A stretch of DNA of 6,007 nucleotides. Source: Smithellaceae bacterium. Lineage in GTDB: Bacteria > Desulfobacterota > Syntrophia > Syntrophales > Smithellaceae. Where the stretch lies: NCBI GenBank assembly GCA_028704195.1, contig JAQVLL010000137.1, positions 1 to 6,007 of the forward strand, in the 5' to 3' direction. Within the stretch, counting starts at the first letter, position 1; each line of letters begins with the position of its first letter. This document shows positions 1 to 4,161 of the stretch, one piece after another. A program made the position numbers and the translations under genes. Under the pieces are notes generated by a model. It had not been told where the DNA came from and searched no databases. It was given only the letters and a program-made list of their open reading frames with translations.

Positions 1-108
1 TTCCTCGAAAGACTTCAACGCCGAATCCAGCGGCATTTCACCCCGTTCCATGTCCCTTACTATATTTTCCAGTTTTTCCAAAGCATCTTCAAACTTTTCT
101 TTCGCCAT
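1..108 (-). CDS. xseB: Exodeoxyribonuclease VII small subunit (partial, N-terminal part)
   Basis: This is the small subunit of exodeoxyribonuclease VII, a cytoplasmic nuclease that degrades single-stranded DNA into short oligonucleotides. Only the first 36 residues are in the window; the gene runs off the left edge, and family members are usually about 70-85 residues long. The visible part begins MAKEKFEDALEKLENIV and continues with ERGEMPLDSALKSFEE, which matches the family pattern of a helical hairpin (FE.AL..LE.IV..LE.GE.PL..AL..FE.G). The start is ATG at 108-106, with a GGGGAG ribosome binding site at 118-123 (complement) 9 bases away, inside the final codons of xseA. The 6-base gap after the xseA stop suggests translational coupling, which suits two subunits of one complex. 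Confidence 0.93.
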   Translation of the reverse strand, partial: MAKEKFEDALEKLENIVRDMERGEMPLDSALKSFEE

Positions 109-114
109 GATTTT

Positions 115-1446
115 TTACTCCCCATGAATTTTTTCCACCCGTGCCTGGAAAACGCCTTCAGCCAACTGAATGCGCACTCTTTCATCCAATGTCAACTCTC
201 CCGCCTGACGGATAATTTTCCCATCCGGCACCCGGCGCGTGATGCTGTACCCCCTCTGCAGCACGGCAAGCGGGCTCAGGGAAGAAAGAAGGGCTGCGCT
301 TTTATTCAGCCGTGCCTCGCGATCTCTGAAATAACGATTCCAGTAGTTTACAATGTCTTTCTCCAGAGAGCCAAGAAAAATCCTCCGCTCCCGGATTTGG
401 GCTTGCGGATTCTGATTCTGCAATCCCAGCGTCAGATGCGCCAGTCTGCTTTTTACTGTCTGCGTATGCTGTGTTATGGCACGCTGCAGTCTTTCGCGCA
501 AGTCATCCAGATGAATCGAATAGTCGGCTAAAAACCTTCGCGGGTCCCGGAAACGGCTCTTCAGGGATATGATCCGGTCTTGCTGATCAGCAAGATAGCG
601 ACACTGGGCAGCGACCAGTCTCCGCTGACGATCGCAGAGCGTTTCCAGCAGTTCCGTTCTCCGGGGAACCACCAGTTCCGCCGCCGCAGAAGGTGTGGGC
701 GCGCGCAAATCCGCCACAAAATCACAAATCGTAAAGTCGGTTTCATGGCCGATGGCCGAGACAACGGGTATGGACGAACGAAAAACTTCCCTGGCCAGCG
801 CCTCATCGTTGAAGGGCGCCAGATCCTCGAGAGAGCCGCCTCCCCGCGCTATAATGATAACATCCGCCCGGCCGCTGGCATGGAGGTTGCGCAGCGCGGA
901 AATGATTTCACCGGCCGCCTCCGTCCCCTGAACCCGCGCGGGCGCAATCAGAATATCCACGGACGGGAACCGGCGGCGCGTAATGTTCAGAATATCGCGG
1001 ATCACCGCGCCCGTCGGCGACGTAACAACACCGATGCAGCAGGGCAGAAACGGAAGTGCTTTTTTACAAGACGGATCGAACAAACCCTCGGCCGCCAATC
1101 GCGCCTTGAGCTGTTCAAACGCTTTTTGCAGTGCTCCCACACCCTGAGGCTCGACCGATTCCACAATGAGTTGGTATTCACCACGGGGCGGATAAGCGGA
1201 GAGGCGCGCCCGGCACAAAATCTTCAATCCGTCTTCCAGATCAAATTTTGCCGCGCGGTAGCCGTACTGGCGAAAATAGACCGCCCGAATCTGGCTTTTG
1301 TCGTCCTTCAGCGTGAAATAGATATGGCCGGACGGGGGACGGCGCAAATTGGAGACTTCACCTTCCACCCAGAGCGTTCCGAAGGTATCTTCAAGAAAGG
1401 TTTTAATGTAATCGTTCAGTTGCGAAACTGTCAGAATCTCTTTCAT
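115..1446 (-). CDS. xseA: Exodeoxyribonuclease VII large subunit
   Basis: This is the catalytic large subunit of exodeoxyribonuclease VII, acting on single-stranded DNA in repair and recombination. The 443-residue length is normal for the family. Residues 1-100 form the nucleic-acid-binding OB-fold region (LTVSQLNDYIK, LWVEGEVSN, SGHIYFTLKD). Residues from about 123 form the exonuclease VII domain, with VVTSPTGAVIRDIL (140-153), IIARGGGSLEDL (198-209) and AIGHETDF (231-238). Asp151, Arg201, His234 and Asp237 occupy the places of the residues I recall as important in E. coli XseA (D155, R205, H238, D241; constant offset of 4). A charged, probably coiled-coil stretch follows (about 265-385), then the conserved tail LAVLQRGYSIT (393-403). 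The start is ATG at 1446-1444, preceded by AGGA 8 bases upstream. It leads the operon into xseB; no clear promoter of its own is visible in the bases upstream. Confidence 0.97.
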   Translation of the reverse strand: MKEILTVSQLNDYIKTFLEDTFGTLWVEGEVSNLRRPPSGHIYFTLKDDKSQIRAVYFRQYGYRAAKFDLEDGLKILCRARLSAYPPRGEYQLIVESVEPQGVGALQKAFEQLKARLAAEGLFDPSCKKALPFLPCCIGVVTSPTGAVIRDILNITRRRFPSVDILIAPARVQGTEAAGEIISALRNLHASGRADVIIIARGGGSLEDLAPFNDEALAREVFRSSIPVVSAIGHETDFTICDFVADLRAPTPSAAAELVVPRRTELLETLCDRQRRLVAAQCRYLADQQDRIISLKSRFRDPRRFLADYSIHLDDLRERLQRAITQHTQTVKSRLAHLTLGLQNQNPQAQIRERRIFLGSLEKDIVNYWNRYFRDREARLNKSAALLSSLSPLAVLQRGYSITRRVPDGKIIRQAGELTLDERVRIQLAEGVFQARVEKIHGE

Positions 1447-1565
1447 CCGCTAAATCCTGCACGATGAATTAGCAGATATTAAAAAGGATGACAAGTTTGA
1501 ATTCTGCACCAGCAAAATTTCATAATCAATCAGTCAGATGCTTCATGTATCCCCCGGTTTTTTCA

Positions 1566-1594
1566 TTGACACACAAAACTCCCCCTCATATACT
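1566..1594 (+). promoter_or_regulatory. Near-consensus sigma-70 promoter
   Basis: A TTGACA -35 box (1566-1571) is followed by a 17-base spacer and a TATACT -10 box (1589-1594). That is 11 of 12 consensus positions at optimal spacing, and it lies in a stretch with no intact gene. Transcription would start near 1601 and run right through the GGDEF remnant into the Lpd-like gene, giving a leader of about 320 bases before the ATG at 1922. It is the best promoter match I found in the window. That it is active, and that it serves the 1922 gene, are inferences. Confidence 0.6.
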
Positions 1595-1626
1595 GCGGAA
1601 AAGAATGCTTTTCTCAGATCGGATGA

Positions 1627-1881
1627 ATGGACGGCAAAGAGTTTGTTCTGGTCCTGATCCAGACGGATCTGAAAGAAGCCATGATCTGCACCGAGCGCAT
1701 GCGGACCAATATTGAAAAATGCAGTTTCCCCTGCATAGGGGACGTATTCAGGATTACCGCTTCGATCGGACTGTCGGAATATCAGACGCGGGAAGAAATC
1801 GACACCATGATTGCCAGGGCCGACCGGTCCATGTACCGCGCTAAAGAAGGCGGCCGTAACCGATTGGAATGTGAGGCATAA
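1627..1881 (+). pseudogene. GGDEF (diguanylate cyclase) domain remnant, C-terminal half only
   Basis: The 84-residue open frame reads like the second half of a GGDEF domain, the cyclic-di-GMP synthase fold. It has DGKEFVLVL where GGDEFVLVL is expected, then ERMRTNIEK, FRITASIGLSEY, and the typical ending ARADRSMYRAKEGGRNRLE. Full GGDEF domains are about 160-170 residues; the N-terminal half, with the GHxxGD region that helps bind GTP, is missing. The signature itself is degenerate: the first Gly is Asp and the catalytic acidic third residue is Lys, so synthase activity is not expected. An in-frame TGA (1624-1626) directly precedes the ATG at 1627. In another frame just upstream, ILRKRMLFSDRM (from about 1590) resembles the sequence that normally leads into the signature, which suggests a frameshift at about 1623-1627. 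The ribosome binding site is poor. I read it as a decayed gene; translation as a short peptide cannot be excluded. Confidence 0.8.
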
Positions 1882-1903
1882 CCGTCGTTTTACCTGTCCT
1901 GCC

Positions 1904-1910
1904 AAAGGAG
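1904..1910 (+). promoter_or_regulatory. Ribosome binding site fixing the start of the Lpd-like gene
   Basis: AAAGGAG lies 11 bases before the ATG at 1922. It decides between this start and the upstream in-frame ATG at 1811. Starting at 1811 would add 37 residues of GGDEF-overlapping, non-homologous sequence before the nucleotide-binding fold. An ATG at 1914 is out of frame. Confidence 0.8.
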
Positions 1911-1921
1911 AACATGCAAAC

Positions 1922-3280
1922 ATGTCCGATAAATATGATCTGATTGTCGTTGGCGGAGGGCCGGGAGGCATGGAGGCGGCACAAACGGCAGCTCAAAAGA
2001 AAAAACGCGTTCTTATCATCGATAAGAACGGCTGGGGCGGCACGTGTGCGCATCGCGGCTGCATCCCCACAAAAGCGCTGCTTTCGTGCAGCAAATCATA
2101 CACGGACTTAAAAAAGCTCAAACGCCTCGGCGTCCATGTTGACGGCATCACCGTTGACTTCATGGCCATGAAAAAACATCGTGACCAGATGGTCAAGATA
2201 GCGGCCATGGGTGCTCAAAAAGGACTTGCCGACGCGCAGGTGGAAACAAAAACGGGCACAGGCGAAATTCTCTCGCCCCGCGAAGTGAGATACGTGGAGC
2301 CATCCGGTCAACGTCAGCTTTTTGAGACAAAGAACATCCTCATCGCCTGGGGTTCGGAACCGCAGCTCCTGCCGGACATCAAGACTTCGGAACGGATCAT
2401 GACTTCGGACGGCATTCTTGACATGACCTCCCTGCCGTCCGGCATGATCGTTGTCGGGGGAAGTTTCATCGGTGTCGAATATGCCACGTTATTTGCGGAA
2501 CTCGGCGTCAAGGTGATTCTGGTGGAACTGCTGGACCGCATATTGCCTCAGGAAGATAAAGAGGCCGCAGAATTTCTCACACAGGAACTGGCCCGCATGG
2601 GAATTGCCGTCCACACATCGACAGAACTCATCAGTCTGAAAGAATCCGCAGGCGGCGTTGTAATGCAGGTACGGAAAAACAGCGAAACCATGGAGATGCG
2701 CGCCGGATGCGCCCTGTTTTGCACGGGAAGAAAGCCGCTCCTACGCCCGGCTGAGCTCGACAGGCTGGAAATCAAATATAGCAGCGCCGGAATCAAGGTG
2801 GATCAAAACATGATGACGACCGTCCGGGGTATTTATGCCGCGGGCGATGTCACCGGCGGAATGATGCTGGCTCACCGCGCGGCCCGGCAGGCTAAAGCCG
2901 CAGTGGAACATATGTACGGTGGAAGCGGCAATCTTTACAACGAAAATTTTATTCCGTCGGTTGTGTACAGCCATCCACAGATTGCGCGCGTCGGTTACAC
3001 CGAGGAACGCGCCCTGAACGAAGGTTTATCCGTTGACGTCGTCAGGTCGCCCTACAGCGCCAACATTATTGCGCGGACAGAATTGATGGGTCAGGGTTTT
3101 GTCAAGGCTGTTTTTCACCAGGACAAAATCATCGGCGCCGTTATATTAGGAGACTACGCGTCCGATCTCATTTCCGGGCTTGCCCTGGCGGTTGCCGGTC
3201 AGCTGACCCGAAAGCAACTGCGTTTGTGGGTCATACCGCACCCGACACTCAGTGAAATTTTTGCGCCGCTCATTGCTTGA
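1922..3280 (+). CDS. lpdA: Dihydrolipoyl dehydrogenase-type FAD/NAD disulfide oxidoreductase
   Basis: This 452-residue cytoplasmic flavoprotein has the full layout of class I pyridine nucleotide-disulfide oxidoreductases. Dihydrolipoyl dehydrogenase (E3) reoxidises dihydrolipoamide of 2-oxoacid dehydrogenases or the glycine cleavage system with NAD+. The FAD-binding motif GGGPGG is at 11-16, the redox disulfide GGTCAHRGCIPTKAL has Cys42 and Cys47 (C-x4-C), and the NAD fold VVGGSFIGVE (177-186) ends its second strand in Glu202, favouring NAD over NADP. The second FAD motif is AAGDV (306-310). The dimer-interface domain begins around 344 (IPSVVYSHPQIARVGYT) and ends in HPTLSE with His440 and Glu445, the catalytic pair typical of Lpd and absent from mercuric reductases. 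Oddities: Ser replaces the middle Gly of GxGxxG, and AWGS (142-145) stands where ATGS is usual. No E2, E1 or glycine cleavage gene is adjacent, so the physiological partner is unknown and another disulfide substrate is possible. The symbol is given on family resemblance. Confidence 0.88.
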   Translation: MSDKYDLIVVGGGPGGMEAAQTAAQKKKRVLIIDKNGWGGTCAHRGCIPTKALLSCSKSYTDLKKLKRLGVHVDGITVDFMAMKKHRDQMVKIAAMGAQKGLADAQVETKTGTGEILSPREVRYVEPSGQRQLFETKNILIAWGSEPQLLPDIKTSERIMTSDGILDMTSLPSGMIVVGGSFIGVEYATLFAELGVKVILVELLDRILPQEDKEAAEFLTQELARMGIAVHTSTELISLKESAGGVVMQVRKNSETMEMRAGCALFCTGRKPLLRPAELDRLEIKYSSAGIKVDQNMMTTVRGIYAAGDVTGGMMLAHRAARQAKAAVEHMYGGSGNLYNENFIPSVVYSHPQIARVGYTEERALNEGLSVDVVRSPYSANIIARTELMGQGFVKAVFHQDKIIGAVILGDYASDLISGLALAVAGQLTRKQLRLWVIPHPTLSEIFAPLIA

Positions 3281-3314
3281 CGGCAGAGACACTCTTTACG
3301 GGTCTCGTTCATAT

Positions 3315-3387
3315 CTGCCCGGACAACCTGATCTCCTTTTGCAGGAAAGACATCGCTTCAAGCCGTGTCAACATTTTTACCGGGCAG
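3315..3387. repeat. Widely spaced 8-bp inverted repeat between convergent genes
   Basis: CTGCCCGG (3315-3322) and its exact reverse complement CCGGGCAG (3380-3387) flank 57 bases within the 109-base gap between two convergent genes. The right arm is followed on the plus strand by CTTTATTTT, so a hairpin here could help stop transcription from the Lpd-like gene. The loop is long and there is no clean T-tract, so this is not a standard intrinsic terminator. Nothing else recognisable lies in the gap. Confidence 0.3.
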
Positions 3388-3389
3388 CT

Positions 3390-3581
3390 TTATTTTGACG
3401 GTTTCAGGCGGTTGTCCATCCCGGTAAACCCGCAGTCTGGCTGGTAACAGGTTACGTTCAGAAATTCACATTTCTGAAGGCAGGAGGGACAAATCTGCGG
3501 CGGCTGAACCTCTACGACGGTGTTTCCGCAATTACTGCATTTCCAGGTATTTTCAGGAACGGTTGTTTTGTTTTCCGGCAT
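3390..3581 (-). CDS. Small rubredoxin-like, cysteine-rich metal-binding protein
   Basis: This is a 63-residue protein with seven cysteines. WKCSNCG (13-19) and CPSC (31-34) form two CxxC knuckles spaced as in rubredoxins and rubrerythrin tails, which bind iron or zinc through four Cys. Three further cysteines follow (Cys38, Cys45, Cys50, in LQKCEFLNVTCYQPDCG), and the tail is DNRLKPSK. It has no signal peptide or membrane segment, so it is cytoplasmic. The start at MPENK is chosen because an excellent AAAGGAGG site lies 7 bases upstream; an in-frame ATG 13 codons earlier (3620) has no such site and would put the Shine-Dalgarno inside the gene. I recall similar small proteins from anaerobic bacteria and archaea, but no established function. 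A role in electron transfer or oxygen defence is a guess. It converges with the Lpd-like gene and diverges from queF. Confidence 0.87.
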   Translation of the reverse strand: MPENKTTVPENTWKCSNCGNTVVEVQPPQICPSCLQKCEFLNVTCYQPDCGFTGMDNRLKPSK

Positions 3582-3588
3582 CTTCACG

Positions 3589-3596
3589 CCTCCTTT
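3589..3596 (-). promoter_or_regulatory. Strong ribosome binding site of the rubredoxin-like gene
   Basis: On the minus strand this reads AAAGGAGG, a near-perfect anti-16S match, 7 bases before the ATG at 3581. It decides the start and suggests high translation, as is common for small abundant redox proteins. Confidence 0.85.
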
Positions 3597-3617
3597 CTGA
3601 ATTACGTATAAATTTAA

Positions 3618-3637
3618 CATAAAATCATCATTTTATG
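3618..3637. promoter_or_regulatory. Perfect AT-rich inverted repeat, possible operator
   Basis: CATAAAAT (3618-3625) and ATTTTATG (3630-3637) are exact reverse complements separated by CATC. The element sits in the 143-base gap between the divergent rubredoxin-like gene and queF, 37 bases upstream of the rubredoxin-like start. Its symmetry and position suit a dimeric repressor or activator. It does not match an operator I can name; the arm composition is loosely like Fur-family boxes, but the arm spacing differs. Confidence 0.35.
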
Positions 3638-3646
3638 CGAAGTATT

Positions 3647-3660
3647 TTCGTTCGGACGAA
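3647..3660. repeat. Small hairpin TTCGT-TCGG-ACGAA
   Basis: Five-base arms TTCGT (3647-3651) and ACGAA (3656-3660) enclose TCGG, nine bases to the right of the larger inverted repeat in the same divergent gap. It could be part of a regulatory region or of a leader transcript. At this length, chance occurrence is plausible. Confidence 0.25.
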
Positions 3661-3724
3661 TAAACTTGAAATTATTAACAACTTTCGGTAAACAAATTCA
3701 CTCTTTTTTGTTCAGGGGAACTTC

Positions 3725-4135
3725 ATGGCAGGTAAAACAAAAACAAATGATCTTAAAGGCTTGACACTTTTGGGGAAAAGGACAAAACCCGTCCGCAGGC
3801 TGGAAACATTTCCCAATCACCACCGTCGCGACTACACGGTGACGCTTTCCACCGACGAATTCACCTGTGTATGCCCGAAAACCGGCCAGCCCGATTTCGC
3901 CAGCATTTCCATACAGTACGTCCCCGACAGGAAGATCATCGAATCGAAATCACTGAAATTATATTTATGGTCTTTCCGCAACGAGGGTGTTTTTCATGAA
4001 CACGTCACCAATATCATTCTTGAAGACCTGGTGGCCGCCCTCCAACCGCGCTGGTGCAGGGTCAGCGCGGAGTTCGCCGTGCGCGGCGGCATTGCCATCA
4101 AAGTCGAAGCGGAATATCCAGGTAAAAAAGAATGA
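3725..4135 (+). CDS. queF: NADPH-dependent 7-cyano-7-deazaguanine reductase
   Basis: QueF reduces the nitrile of preQ0 to the aminomethyl group of preQ1 using two NADPH. It is a cytoplasmic step of queuosine synthesis for tRNA wobble modification. The 136-residue length fits the short, single-module (B. subtilis YkvM-like) type with a tunnelling fold, not the long E. coli type. Cys50 in CPKTGQPDFA is the nucleophile that forms the thioimide with preQ0, and Asp57 seven residues on is the acid partner. The QueF signature ESKSLKLYLWSFRN is at 73-86, and His91-Glu92 lie in the substrate-binding FHEH segment (offset of 5 from my recollection of B. subtilis C55, D62, H96, E97). The start is ATG at 3725, with AGGGGA at 3714-3719. 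carB follows after 26 bases on the same strand, so they probably share a transcript. No preQ1 riboswitch pattern is visible upstream. Confidence 0.97.
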   Translation: MAGKTKTNDLKGLTLLGKRTKPVRRLETFPNHHRRDYTVTLSTDEFTCVCPKTGQPDFASISIQYVPDRKIIESKSLKLYLWSFRNEGVFHEHVTNIILEDLVAALQPRWCRVSAEFAVRGGIAIKVEAEYPGKKE

Positions 4136-4161
4136 ATTTGAAAAACAGTTGAAAGGAACTT

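Noticed and set aside
580..1467. Long open frame on the plus strand (295 codons) opposite xseA
   Set aside because: It is fully antisense to a clear xseA, rich in Arg and Asn with no recognisable motif, and has no ribosome binding site. It is a by-product of xseA codon use.
1449..1473. GCTAA / TTAGC short inverted repeat around the xseA leader
   Set aside because: Five-base arms with a mismatch next to them and a 15-base loop are expected by chance, although they lie close to the xseA ribosome binding site.
1488..1715. 75-codon plus-strand frame upstream of and overlapping the GGDEF remnant
   Set aside because: Only the short ILRKRMLFSDRM stretch looks meaningful, as a possible out-of-frame piece of the GGDEF domain. 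The rest has no family resemblance and no start signal.
1543..1971. 142-codon minus-strand open frame across the GGDEF remnant and the Lpd-like start
   Set aside because: It is antisense to two recognisable reading frames, its translation shows no domain, and it overlaps the promoter and the Lpd-like ribosome binding site.
3285..3306. GAGAC / GTCTC hairpin after the Lpd-like stop as an intrinsic terminator
   Set aside because: The stem is only five bases and no T-run follows it.
3666..3694. Candidate queF promoter (TTGAAA with TAAACA 17 bases on)
   Set aside because: The -35 box is fair but the -10 matches only about half of the consensus; in AT-rich sequence this is not enough to call.
3621..3724. 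Possible preQ1 riboswitch upstream of queF
   Set aside because: The leader lacks the G/C-rich stem followed by the A-rich pseudoknot tail typical of preQ1-I aptamers, and it is mostly AT-rich without suitable pairing.
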